Shown: positions 20,315-28,636 of the stretch, in pieces
How the letters are laid out: the number at the start of each line of letters is the position of its first letter
Position numbering within the stretch: position 1 is the stretch's first letter
Source of the DNA: Roseiarcus sp963717215
GTDB lineage: Bacteria; Pseudomonadota; Alphaproteobacteria; Rhizobiales; Beijerinckiaceae
Length of the DNA: 64,000 bases
Direction: 5' to 3'
NCBI GenBank assembly: GCA_963717215.1
Contig: CAVQVS010000011.1
Location: 1 to 64,000 of the forward strand
The notes under the pieces: generated by a model
The model's database searches: none
Told to the model about the DNA's origin: nothing
Seen by the model: only the letters and a program-made list of their open reading frames with translations
Program-made: the position numbers and the translations under genes

Positions 20315-20335
20315 CTTCAGCCGCGGGCGGCGAAG
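20315..20335. terminator. Hairpin between convergent trxA and histidine kinase genes
   Basis: CTTC-A-GCCGC and GCGGC-GAAG pair across a GG loop, filling the whole 22-base gap between the two stops. There is no T run, so it is a weak candidate, possibly Rho-assisted. Confidence 0.4.
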
Positions 20336-21724
20336 CTAAACCGGAATACGCACGGCCGCTCTCAGGCCGCCCATTGGGCTTTCGGTGAGGACGATGTCGC
20401 CGCCATGTGAGCGGGCGATGTCGCGTGCGATCGCAAGGCCCAGGCCGGAGCCGCCTTCATCCTGGTTGCGCGCTTCGTCCAGGCGATAGAACGGGCGGAA
20501 TACGTCCTCGCGAAAAGCGGGGTCGATCCCGGCCCCATCATCGTCGACAACAATGGACAGGAACTGAGCCTCGCGGGTCGCCGAAACACGGACGTTGTCC
20601 GCGTGTCGTTGGGCGTTCGCGACGAGATTGCCGACGCAGCGTTTCATCGCCATTGGGCGAATACGGATATCGAGATTTCCTCGCGTCTCCACCCCGAGAC
20701 TCGCGCCATGCCGATTGGACGCTTCCCGCAGGTCGTCGAGCATGGAGGCGATGTTGACTTCGGCGGTCGCTTCGCCCGTGTCGCCGCGCGCAAAGGCAAG
20801 ATAGCCCTCGAGCATCTGCCCCATCTCATCGACGTCTCTTTGCAAAAATTCGCTGTCGGCTGAATTGTCGAGCAGCGCCAAAGACAATTTGAATCGGGTC
20901 AACATCGTACGCAAATCGTGGCTGACCCCGTTCAGCATCGCTGTGCGCTGTTCCGTTGCGCGTTCGACCCGCCGTTTCATCTCGATGAAAGCATGGCCCG
21001 CTTGCCGGACCTCGCGCGCTCCGTGCGGACTAAAATCGAGATCTCTTCCCTTGCCGAAATCCTCCGCCGCCCTCGCCAGGCGCAAGATGGGTCGAATTTG
21101 ATTCCGTAGAAAAATGATTGCGACCGTCAGGAGGGCGATCATCGCGCCCAGCATCCAGAGCACGAAAATATGGGCGTTCGCCTCATAGGCGAGAGCGCGG
21201 CGCGTCACTAGGCGGAGCACCCGGCCCCCAAGATCGACGCGTATCTCCATCAAGCCCGAGCGGCCAATGGTGTCGATCCAGAAAGGCTGCGTGACCTCCT
21301 TTCTGATTTCCTTCGGAAGCGTCCGCGTGAGCGGATCCAGCGCGCCGTAAAAGGAGCGAGGCATGACTGGCGGCAGCGGACCCGCGGGCAGCAATGACGC
21401 GTCCATGCGGAACCTTTCAGACGCCAAATTCGCTAGAGAAGCATCGTCCTGCCCGGGTGGGAGCCGTTGATAGAGGTCCGTCAGCGCTCCGACGTCGCGC
21501 GCAACCGCCTCGGAGAGCCGGCGGGTCACCAAATCCCAGTGATGTTGCATGAATACGAGCGTCACCGCGCTTTGGAGCAGCACCATCGGGACGATCACGA
21601 TCAGGAGCGAACGTTTGTAGAGGCCCTTCGGCAGCATCTCCGCCAGCCCGCGCGCGGCGCGCCGCCAAAGAATGCGGATGTGCGCCAGCTGGCGCAGCTT
21701 GCTGAATGAGAGTCGATCGCTCAT
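20336..21724 (-). CDS. Sensor histidine kinase, EnvZ-like
   Basis: This 462-residue membrane kinase has a first transmembrane segment at about 36-58, a periplasmic loop of about 130 residues, a second segment at about 187-207 and a HAMP domain (NQIRPILRLARAAEDFGKGRD). The H box is LNGVSHDLRTMLTRFKLSL, the N box LVANAQRHAD, and the G boxes DDDGAGIDPAF and GGSGLGLAIARDIA. Its start overlaps the response-regulator stop (ATGA), so they form a pair. The signal is unknown. With the MarR gene this resembles the petP-petR neighbourhood described in Rhodobacter, but with a kinase added. Confidence 0.92.
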   Translation of the reverse strand: MSDRLSFSKLRQLAHIRILWRRAARGLAEMLPKGLYKRSLLIVIVPMVLLQSAVTLVFMQHHWDLVTRRLSEAVARDVGALTDLYQRLPPGQDDASLANLASERFRMDASLLPAGPLPPVMPRSFYGALDPLTRTLPKEIRKEVTQPFWIDTIGRSGLMEIRVDLGGRVLRLVTRRALAYEANAHIFVLWMLGAMIALLTVAIIFLRNQIRPILRLARAAEDFGKGRDLDFSPHGAREVRQAGHAFIEMKRRVERATEQRTAMLNGVSHDLRTMLTRFKLSLALLDNSADSEFLQRDVDEMGQMLEGYLAFARGDTGEATAEVNIASMLDDLREASNRHGASLGVETRGNLDIRIRPMAMKRCVGNLVANAQRHADNVRVSATREAQFLSIVVDDDGAGIDPAFREDVFRPFYRLDEARNQDEGGSGLGLAIARDIARSHGGDIVLTESPMGGLRAAVRIPV

Positions 21725-22452
21725 CGGTCAGCGACGAGCCGATACCCCGCTCCTCGCGCCGTCTGCAGGTACGTCGGATTGGTGGGGTCTTGCTCGATCT
21801 TGCGCCGCAGCCGATTGACAAGGACATCGACCGTTCGCTCCTGGGCGGCGCCGCCCGATCCCGACAGCGCCTCGCGAGAAACGATCGCGCCCGGGTTTGC
21901 ACTGAGCAGGCGCAGCATCTCGCGCTCGCGCTCGGTGATGCGAACCGGATCGTCTCCAGCTCGCAGTTCTCCGCGCTCAAGCGAGAACGCGAAGCGTCCG
22001 AAGCGAACGACGCTGGTCTCGACGCTGCCGGCCGGCGGGGCGCGGGTTCGCCGCAGCACCGAGCCGATCCGCAACAGCAGTTCCCGCGGCTCGAACGGCT
22101 TTGCGAGATAGTCGTCGACGCCAATCTCCAGGCCACGCACCCGATCCTCAGGGTCCCCACGCGCCGTCAACATGAGAATCGGCACCTGCGATCGCGCCCG
22201 CAAGTCGGCGGCGAAATCGAATCCGTTCTCGCCAGGCATCATGACGTCAAGGATGATGATGTCGAAGGCCAATCCGTCAAGAAAAGCGCGCGCCTTGGCG
22301 GCCGTGGGGGCGACCGTGACGCGATGACCGTGTTTGACCAGATAGCTGGACAACAAAGCGCGGAGCCGCCGATCGTCGTCAACCACAAGAACGTGGGCTG
22401 CATCGTCCAAGAGCGAAGTCTGCGTGGAGCTCACCGCGCCTGACCCGCCCAT
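21721..22452 (-). CDS. OmpR-family response regulator (PetR-like)
   Basis: This encodes 243 residues. The receiver domain has VLVVDDDRRLRALLSSYL, the phospho-acceptor in FDIIILDVMMPGENG and the Lys in DDYLAKPFEPREL. The C-terminal winged helix (about 150-240) ends ERTVDVLVNRLRRKIEQDPTNPTYLQTARGAGYRLV, typical of OmpR. It overlaps the MarR gene upstream by 22 bases and the kinase gene downstream by 4, so the three form one operon. The order MarR-OmpR is that of petP-petR. Confidence 0.92.
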   Translation of the reverse strand: MGGSGAVSSTQTSLLDDAAHVLVVDDDRRLRALLSSYLVKHGHRVTVAPTAAKARAFLDGLAFDIIILDVMMPGENGFDFAADLRARSQVPILMLTARGDPEDRVRGLEIGVDDYLAKPFEPRELLLRIGSVLRRTRAPPAGSVETSVVRFGRFAFSLERGELRAGDDPVRITEREREMLRLLSANPGAIVSREALSGSGGAAQERTVDVLVNRLRRKIEQDPTNPTYLQTARGAGYRLVADR

Positions 22453-22958
22453 TTCGCAGGCTCGGCGCGGCCCGGAAACTCACCTGGCGCCCTCTGGGGA
22501 TCGATCATCGCTTTGAGAAACGCTTGCGCCGACGGGAGACCCCAGTCGCCCAGTTGTTCCAGCGCCAAGGCGAACCGACGCGTCTGAACGAGGGCCAGCT
22601 TTAGCGCCAGCCGCTCGCCGTCGGGCGTCGCATAGAGCTGCCGACGGCGACGATCCAGCGCGCCTGCTTGAATTTCGACGAAGTTCTTATCGACGAGTTC
22701 TCGCAATACGCGGTTAAGGCTCTGCTTCGTGATCCGCAATATCTCCAGGAGCTCGGCGATCGTGAGCCCCGGCCGTCGGCTGACAAAATAGAGCACCCGA
22801 TGATGGGCGCGCCCGAACCCATAAGCTTCAAGCAGTCGGTCGGCGTCTCCGACGAAATCGCGATAGGCGAAAAAGAACTGTTCGATGAGGTCATACATTG
22901 GCTCTTCGCTGCGGCGCGGTTGCGGCGAGGGAGCAGGTTTGGAGACGTCGGACGACAT
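22431..22958 (-). CDS. MarR-family regulator (PetP-like)
   Basis: This 175-residue winged-helix protein has recognition-helix region LTIAELLEILRITKQSLNRVLRELVDKNFVEIQAGALDRRRRQLYATPDGERLAL, with the DRRRRQLYAT wing typical of MarR. It is the first gene of the three-gene operon and divergent from ilvE. A 15-bp imperfect dyad (22975-22989) 17 bases before its start overlaps the ilvE -35 box and is a candidate operator. Confidence 0.9.
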   Translation of the reverse strand: MSSDVSKPAPSPQPRRSEEPMYDLIEQFFFAYRDFVGDADRLLEAYGFGRAHHRVLYFVSRRPGLTIAELLEILRITKQSLNRVLRELVDKNFVEIQAGALDRRRRQLYATPDGERLALKLALVQTRRFALALEQLGDWGLPSAQAFLKAMIDPQRAPGEFPGRAEPAKWAGQAR

Positions 22959-22974
22959 CGACGAGTCTATTTAG

Positions 22975-22989
22975 GTCAGCAATGTTGAC
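22975..22989. promoter_or_regulatory. Imperfect dyad, candidate MarR operator
   Basis: GTCAGCAATGTTGAC has outer arms GTCA/TGAC and reads the same on both strands at 12 of 15 positions. It sits between the divergent MarR and ilvE genes and covers the start of the ilvE -35 box, so binding would block ilvE transcription and probably the regulator's own. Operator identity is inferred from position and symmetry only. Confidence 0.45.
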
Positions 22990-23013
22990 ATACTTCGGCC
23001 CTCTTGATATTGT
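22985..23013 (+). promoter_or_regulatory. Sigma70-type promoter of ilvE
   Basis: A perfect TTGACA (22985-22990), a 17-base spacer and TATTGT (23008-23013) lie 80 bases before the ilvE ATG. This is the best consensus promoter I found in the window. Confidence 0.65.
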
Positions 23014-23093
23014 AGAGACCATCAGTGACGCGATCCATGTAACTCTAATCGCCAAGAATCCAAACCGGCTCGCTACGAAGAGAGGAAATCGCC

Positions 23094-23981
23094 ATGGCCG
23101 CCGAAACTTTCGACAATCGTGATGGCTGGATCTGGATGGACGGCCGTCTGGTCCACTGGCGCGACGCCAAGGTGCATGTTCTGACCCACGCGCTTCACTA
23201 TGCGAGCGCTGTTTTCGAAGGCGAGCGCGCCTATGGCGGGCGCATCTTCAAATCGACGGCGCATTCCCGGCGGCTGAGAGATTCCGCCCAGGTCCTCGAC
23301 TTTGAAATCCCCTGGAGCGTCGCGGAGATCGACGCCGCCAAGGCCGAGGTTTTGAAAAAGAACCATCTCTCCGACGCCTATGTCCGGGCGATTGCCTGGC
23401 GCGGCTCGGAAATGATGGGGGTCGCGGCCCAGCGTAACACGATCCACCTCGGCATCGCCGTGTGGGAATGGCCGAGTTATTTCGATCCGGCGCAGCGGAT
23501 GAAAGGCATCCGGCTCGATATCGCCGACTATCGCCGGCCCGATCCCGCGACGGCTCCCGCCATGGCGAAGGCGGCGGGTCTGTACATGATCTGCACCATC
23601 TCCAAGCACCGGGCCGAGCGCCGCGGATATGCGGACGCCTTGATGTACGACTGGCAGGGTCGTGTCGCGGAATGCACCGGCGCCAACATCTTTTTCGTCA
23701 GGAACGGAACGATTCACACCCCGATCGCCGATTGCTTCCTCGCCGGGATCACCCGAGCGACGGTGATCGATCTTGCTCGCAAGCGCGGGTTCGAAGTCAT
23801 CGAGCGGCAAATCCTTCCTGCCGAGCTCAGCGAATTCGACGAATGCTTCATCACCGGAACCGCCGCCGAGGTGACGCCGGTGGGCGAGATCGGTCCGCAT
23901 CATTACAAACCGGGAGCCGTGACCGCAGCGCTCATCGACGCCTATACCGAGGAAGTCAATCCGAGAATCAAGGCTGCCTGA
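23094..23981 (+). CDS. ilvE: Branched-chain amino-acid aminotransferase
   Basis: IlvE catalyses the last step of Val, Leu and Ile synthesis with PLP. The 295-residue fold IV enzyme has VLTHALHYASAVFEGERAYGG near the start. The PLP lysine is in the AMAKAAGLY region, and GYADALMYDWQGRVAECTGANIFFV, ITRATVIDLARKRG and ECFITGTAAEVTPVGEIG follow in family order. The start follows AGAGGAAATCGCC. It is divergent from the MarR operon. Confidence 0.95.
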   Translation: MAAETFDNRDGWIWMDGRLVHWRDAKVHVLTHALHYASAVFEGERAYGGRIFKSTAHSRRLRDSAQVLDFEIPWSVAEIDAAKAEVLKKNHLSDAYVRAIAWRGSEMMGVAAQRNTIHLGIAVWEWPSYFDPAQRMKGIRLDIADYRRPDPATAPAMAKAAGLYMICTISKHRAERRGYADALMYDWQGRVAECTGANIFFVRNGTIHTPIADCFLAGITRATVIDLARKRGFEVIERQILPAELSEFDECFITGTAAEVTPVGEIGPHHYKPGAVTAALIDAYTEEVNPRIKAA

Positions 23982-24040
23982 CGCAGGTCAGAACAGGGTT
24001 CGACGACAAAAAAAGCGTCGCGTCCCATTGGCGCGGCGGT

Positions 24041-24065
24041 CGAGCGACGACCGCGTCGTCGCTCG
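24041..24065. terminator. Bidirectional hairpin between ilvE and uvrD
   Basis: CGAGCGACGA, loop CCGCG, TCGTCGCTCG is a perfect 10-bp stem just before the uvrD stop, in the gap between convergent genes. On the minus strand a T7 tract follows about 27 bases further on, next to a second GC-rich stretch (around 24008-24022). Confidence 0.5.
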
Positions 24066-24072
24066 GCTTCAG

Positions 24073-26349
24073 CTATCCTTCCGCGGCGACGAAACTGTCC
24101 ATCACCAGTTTTCGGCCCGCTTTGTCGAAATCGACCGTCAGCTTCGGGCCGTCCACGGCGACGACCGCGCCTGGGCCGAACTTGTTGTGAAACACCCGCG
24201 AGCCGGCATGAAAGCCCGAGGCTGCGGCGGCTTGTCTGTGGACGGCGCCTTCGAAAATCGCGCTCGGAGGCCGAGGCCCGCGCGAGCCCGTCTCGCTCCG
24301 CTCACGCTGTTTTGCCTCGGCGCGGCGCCAGCCCGGCGTGTCGTAGCGGGAGGCAAAACCGGTTTCCAAACCCGCTCGCGGCCACGAACCATAGCTACGG
24401 TCCGACGATCCGATGAATTCGTCGAACTCGACGTGGTCGGCGGGCAATTCCTGGATGAACCGCGACGGAATCGAGGTCTGCCATAAGCCCCGCACGCGTC
24501 GGTTGAGGGCGTAGTAAATTCTTGCCTGCAGGCGGGCTCGGGTCAGGCCGACATAAGCCAGCCTCCGCTCCTCCTCGAGCCCGGCGAGGCCGCTGTCATC
24601 GAGCGAGCGCTGGTTCGGAAACAGGCCCTCCTCCCAGCCTGGGAGAAAGACGAGATCAAATTCCAGTCCCTTCGCGGCATGAAGGGTCATGATCGAAACG
24701 CGCGCGCCCTCGTCGCCGCGGTCGACGTCCATGACCAGCGAGATGTGCTCTAGAAACGCCCCAAGGTCGGGAAACTCGCCCATAGAACGGACGAGTTCCT
24801 TCAAATTGTCGAGCCGCCCGGCGGCATCGGGCGTGCGCTCCGCCTTCCACATGTCGATATAGCCGCTCTCCTCGAGAACCAGCTGAGCCAGCTCCTCATG
24901 GGGGATCTGCTCCGACTGTCTCCGCCACCGATCGAAGTCGTCGAGGAGGCCCCGCAGAATCTGACGGGGACGCGGCTTCAGTTCCTCGGTTTCAACAAGC
25001 GCACGCGCCGCGCGCGTCAAGGGAAGACCGGCTCGGCGGCCATATTCGTGCAGGATCGCAAGCGTCGCCTCGCCAAGGCCTCGCTTGGGCTGGTTATAGA
25101 TGCGCTCGAAGGCGAGGTCGTCGTCGGGTTGGGCGATACAGCGAAGATAGGCAAGCGCGTCGCGTATTTCCGCCCGCTCGTAGAATTGCGGGCCACCGAT
25201 CACCTTGTAAGGCAGCCCCAAGGCGATGAACCGCTCCTCGAATTCGCGCATCTGAAAAGAGGCGCGCACCAGGATTGCGATATCGTCGAGAGAAACGCCT
25301 TTGTGCTGGGCCGCTTCGATCTCCTCGCCGATGAGCCGCGCCTCCTCCTGACTGTCCGACCCTTCAGCGACTCGCGGCCGATCCCCGAGCGGCTTGTCGG
25401 TGAACAGCGTCTTCCCCAGGCGGCCGCGGTTGTGGGCGATCAATCCCGCAGCAACGGCCAGAATGTGTCCCGTCGATCGATAATTTCGCTCGAGCCGGAT
25501 CACCTTGGCGCCGGGAAAGTCCTTCTCGAAGCGCAGGATGTTTTCGACATCGGCGCCGCGCCAGGCGTAGATCGACTGGTCGTCATCGCCGACGCAGCAC
25601 AGATTGCCGTTGGCCTGGGCGATGAGCCGGAGAAGAAGATACTGGACAACGTTCGTGTCCTGGTACTCGTCGACCAGGATGTAGCGGAAGCGTCGGCGGA
25701 AGGTGTTGAGAACATCGCTGTGTTCGCGCAACAGCCGCAAAGGCTCCAGCAAAAGATCGCCGAAGTCCACCGCATTGAGCGCTTTCAGCCGGGCCTGATA
25801 GCTCTCGTACAAGGCCGCGCTCTTGCCGCCCGCGAACCCCGCGGCCTCGCTCGCCGGCACGCTCTTCGGATCGATGCCGCGATTTTTCCAACCGTCGATC
25901 AGATTGGCGAGCGCTCTGGCCGGCCAGCGCTTGTCGTCAAGATGCTCCGCCTGCAGAAGCTGCTTGAGCAGGCGCAGCTGGTCGTCGGTGTCGAGGATGG
26001 TGAAATTCGGCCTCAGGCCAACCAGCTCGGCATGCATGCGCAAAATCTTGGCGCCGACCGAGTGGAACGTGCCGAGCCACGGCATCGCCTGCTCCGACCC
26101 GGAGAAGACGGCAACCCGCTGGCGCATCTCGCGGGCGGCCTTGTTGGTGAAGGTCACCGCGAGGATCTCATGGGCGCGGGCGCGGCCGGTCGAAACGATG
26201 TGCGCGATCCGGGTGGTCAGGACGCGCGTCTTGCCAACGCCGGCGCCGGCGAGAATGAGAACCGGGCCATCGAGCGACTCGACCGCCCGGCGCTGCTCTT
26301 CGTTCAACCCCTCGAGGTAAGGGGGATCAGCGTCGTGCGGACGTCGCAT
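24073..26349 (-). CDS. uvrD: ATP-dependent DNA helicase UvrD/PcrA
   Basis: This superfamily 1A 3'-5' helicase acts in excision and mismatch repair. The 758-residue product shows the Q motif YLEGLNEEQRRAVE, Walker A ILAGAGVGKTRVLTTRI (Val where Ser or Thr is usual), motif Ia AVTFTNKAAREM, Walker B VDEYQDTN, motif III DDDQSIYAWRGA, motif IV IRLERNYRST, motif V VSIMTLHAAKGLEFDLVFLPG and motif VI EERRLAYVGLTRAR. The start at 26349 fits the family better than upstream ATGs, but remains uncertain. The tail ends in a small Tudor-like segment (FGPGAVVAVDGPKLTVDFD). Confidence 0.94.
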   Translation of the reverse strand: MRRPHDADPPYLEGLNEEQRRAVESLDGPVLILAGAGVGKTRVLTTRIAHIVSTGRARAHEILAVTFTNKAAREMRQRVAVFSGSEQAMPWLGTFHSVGAKILRMHAELVGLRPNFTILDTDDQLRLLKQLLQAEHLDDKRWPARALANLIDGWKNRGIDPKSVPASEAAGFAGGKSAALYESYQARLKALNAVDFGDLLLEPLRLLREHSDVLNTFRRRFRYILVDEYQDTNVVQYLLLRLIAQANGNLCCVGDDDQSIYAWRGADVENILRFEKDFPGAKVIRLERNYRSTGHILAVAAGLIAHNRGRLGKTLFTDKPLGDRPRVAEGSDSQEEARLIGEEIEAAQHKGVSLDDIAILVRASFQMREFEERFIALGLPYKVIGGPQFYERAEIRDALAYLRCIAQPDDDLAFERIYNQPKRGLGEATLAILHEYGRRAGLPLTRAARALVETEELKPRPRQILRGLLDDFDRWRRQSEQIPHEELAQLVLEESGYIDMWKAERTPDAAGRLDNLKELVRSMGEFPDLGAFLEHISLVMDVDRGDEGARVSIMTLHAAKGLEFDLVFLPGWEEGLFPNQRSLDDSGLAGLEEERRLAYVGLTRARLQARIYYALNRRVRGLWQTSIPSRFIQELPADHVEFDEFIGSSDRSYGSWPRAGLETGFASRYDTPGWRRAEAKQRERSETGSRGPRPPSAIFEGAVHRQAAAASGFHAGSRVFHNKFGPGAVVAVDGPKLTVDFDKAGRKLVMDSFVAAEG

Positions 26350-26664
26350 GATCTGGGCTCGCACAACGGCCTTCGACGGCGAGTTGATTGCCGGTTCGGA
26401 TTTTTCTGCGGGCTGCGACACGAATCGAATCATGCGCCTGCGGGCGAATCCGCGCAACCTGAAACGGGCAATCGCGCGCCCACAGCGATGGGTTGCGCGG
26501 TGTTGCAGCCGCCCCGCGCTTGGCAGTTCTTGGTGGGGGTCGAGCCTTTTCAGAGGCTTGGGCGCTGAAACCTGTCACAGACCAACCGCAGGGCCGCGCC
26601 AAGGCCGACAACGCAAACGAGGCGCTTCGCCAGGAAAAAACGCCTGGAAGCTTAGCCGCTCAGG
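26350..26664. other. Gene-free stretch between tadC and uvrD
   Basis: The 315 bases between the tadC stop and the uvrD start (both minus) contain only a short hairpin (CCAGG/CCTGG around an A6 tract, near 26630-26647) and possible alternative uvrD starts. I looked for an alphaproteobacterial SOS box (GTTC-N7-GTTC or GAAC-N7-GAAC) and found none. Confidence 0.4.
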
Positions 26665-27642
26665 CTAGTTCCAGTTGTTGATCTGAACGATGGCCGGCGT
26701 CAGAATCGCGGCGAAGAGCCCCGGCAGAAAGAAGAGGATCATCGGCACCGTCAAAACCGGCGGCAGCGCCGCGGCTTTTTTCTCAGCCATGGCCATTCGA
26801 TGGTCCCGGCTTTCCTGGCTGAGAACCCGAAGCGCGGCGCCAAGCGGCGTGCCATACTTCTCCGACTGCGAGAGGACCGTGATGAGCGAGCGAATGGACT
26901 CGAGTCCGGTCCTCAAGCCCAGATTCTCGAACGCCGTCCGCCGTTCGGCCAGATAGGACATTTCGGCGGCCATAATCCCCATCTCCTCCGCCATGGAAAT
27001 ACTCTCCATGCCAATTTCCTGACTGACCTTGCGCACCGCATGTTCGATCGAAATACCCAATTCCGCGCAAATCAGGAGGAGGTCCAGAGTGTTGGGAAAC
27101 GCCCGCTCGAGTTCCTTCTGTCGCTTGCTGGTCTTGTTCTTCAGGAACAGCTCGGGCGCCTTGATGCCGAGGTAGGTGGCCGCGATCGCGATGCCGATCT
27201 TGACCATCGCGGGCTGGCTCCATTTGATGATCAGAAACTGGTAGATCATGGCGGCGAGGAAAAAGGCGATTGGGGCCACCAGGCGAAAGGAGAGAAAGGC
27301 GTATTCCGCCCCCGCGCCGCGATATCCGGCCATGGCCAATTGCATCTTTGCCTTTTCAGTGCTGAGCCAGCTCGACAGATTGAGCGTTTCGACCAATTGC
27401 TTGACGAGACCGGTCGGCTTCACCCTCAAGGTGCCTTTGCTCTGGGATGCGATCAACCGCTCGCGTTCTCGCGCTCGGATTCGCTCACGCTCTGTGCTGA
27501 CCGCCTTGATACGGCGAGACAGGGTGTCCGGCTGGAGCCAGGGCATCGCAGCCGTGAGAACGGTCGCGGCCGAGCCGATCGCCGCGAACAGTATCGCCAG
27601 GAAGTGGGCGTCCGAGAACTTAGCGACGACTTGGTCAAGCAT
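26665..27642 (-). CDS. tadC: Tad pilus inner-membrane platform protein TadC
   Basis: This 325-residue protein has a type II secretion F domain (ELERAFPNTLDLLLICAELGISIEHAVRKVSQEIG). Hydrophobic helices lie near the N-terminus (about 15-35), the middle (about 125-165) and the C-terminus (about 298-320, VLTVPMILFFLPGLFAAILTPAIVQI). It is the second platform protein, pairing with TadB to anchor the CpaF ATPase. It is the last gene of the cpa/tad operon. Confidence 0.92.
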   Translation of the reverse strand: MLDQVVAKFSDAHFLAILFAAIGSAATVLTAAMPWLQPDTLSRRIKAVSTERERIRARERERLIASQSKGTLRVKPTGLVKQLVETLNLSSWLSTEKAKMQLAMAGYRGAGAEYAFLSFRLVAPIAFFLAAMIYQFLIIKWSQPAMVKIGIAIAATYLGIKAPELFLKNKTSKRQKELERAFPNTLDLLLICAELGISIEHAVRKVSQEIGMESISMAEEMGIMAAEMSYLAERRTAFENLGLRTGLESIRSLITVLSQSEKYGTPLGAALRVLSQESRDHRMAMAEKKAAALPPVLTVPMILFFLPGLFAAILTPAIVQINNWN

Positions 27643-27654
27643 GGCGAACTCGAT

Positions 27655-28614
27655 TTAGAAGTCGAATGAGATCATCTTCTTCATCATTGCGATTCCTATC
27701 CCCATCCAGAAGATCGCAATCACGGAGATCATTTTTCCATGGCTCGTCGTCCACAACAGTGAAATGTATTTAGGAGACGACACGTAAAGCGCGCCGACGA
27801 CGAGAAACGGCACCGCGCCGATAATCGCTGCCGAAGCTTTCGCTTCCATCGACATGGCGGTGATCTTTGCCTTCATCTTCTTGCGTTCGCGCAACACGCG
27901 CGAAAGATTGCCCAAGGCCTCTGAGAGGTTGCCGCCCGCCTTGCTCTGAATGGCGATGACAATCGAAAAGAAATTTGTCTCGGCGATCGGAACGCGCTGC
28001 GCCATGCGTTCGATGCCTTCCGTCAAGGTCATTCCAATCGAGAGCGACTCGACGATCCGGCGAAACTCAGCCTTCACGGGCTCGGGACTTTCGGTCGCGG
28101 CTATCCGGATCGTATCGCCAAGCGGAAGGCCGGATTTGATGCCTCGTACGATGATATCGATCGCGGTCGGAAAGTTGGAGATGAACTTCTGAATGCGGCG
28201 AACGCGCAGGCGCGCCAGCGTGAGTTGCGGCAACCCGACCGTGGCCGTGACGGCGACAAGAAGCGTGAGAATCAAGCTTCTCGACTGAACATAGGTCAGG
28301 GCGGCGCAAACCAGGCCGAGGACGACGCTCCCGATCCAATATTGCTGTGTGGTGATCGTGAGTCCGGCCTGTTCAATTTTGGTCGCGAGACTGACGCGCC
28401 GCCGCTTTCCCTTCATTTCACTGTCGCGGACGCCGACGGCGATCTGCTTCTTGCGCGCCGCCCGATCGACGCCGGCGGCCACGCTCGCTTTCGCGTCCGT
28501 CTTCGTGACCGCCGCGCGCCGTTTGTCGGCGCGCGAGTCGCCGCCAACGAAGGCAAACGCCAGACCGCCGAATCCAAGCGCAAGACAGGCTGCGATCGCT
28601 AGCGGATTGATCAT
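27655..28614 (-). CDS. tadB: Tad pilus inner-membrane platform protein TadB
   Basis: This encodes 319 residues. An N-terminal membrane segment (MINPLAIAACLALGFGGLAFAFVGG) is followed by two central helices (about 98-135). The T2SF domain is SNFPTAIDIIVRGIKSGLPLGDTIRIAATESPEPVKAEFRRIVESLSIGMTLTEGIERMAQRVPIAETNFFSIVIAIQSKAGGNLSEAL, and two C-terminal helices end it. The ATG at 28614 follows GAGGTCGG; the longer frame is not hydrophobic. It lies 12 bases before tadC. Confidence 0.92.
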   Translation of the reverse strand: MINPLAIAACLALGFGGLAFAFVGGDSRADKRRAAVTKTDAKASVAAGVDRAARKKQIAVGVRDSEMKGKRRRVSLATKIEQAGLTITTQQYWIGSVVLGLVCAALTYVQSRSLILTLLVAVTATVGLPQLTLARLRVRRIQKFISNFPTAIDIIVRGIKSGLPLGDTIRIAATESPEPVKAEFRRIVESLSIGMTLTEGIERMAQRVPIAETNFFSIVIAIQSKAGGNLSEALGNLSRVLRERKKMKAKITAMSMEAKASAAIIGAVPFLVVGALYVSSPKYISLLWTTSHGKMISVIAIFWMGIGIAMMKKMISFDF

Positions 28615-28636
28615 CCCGACCTCACTCCGTTTAACG

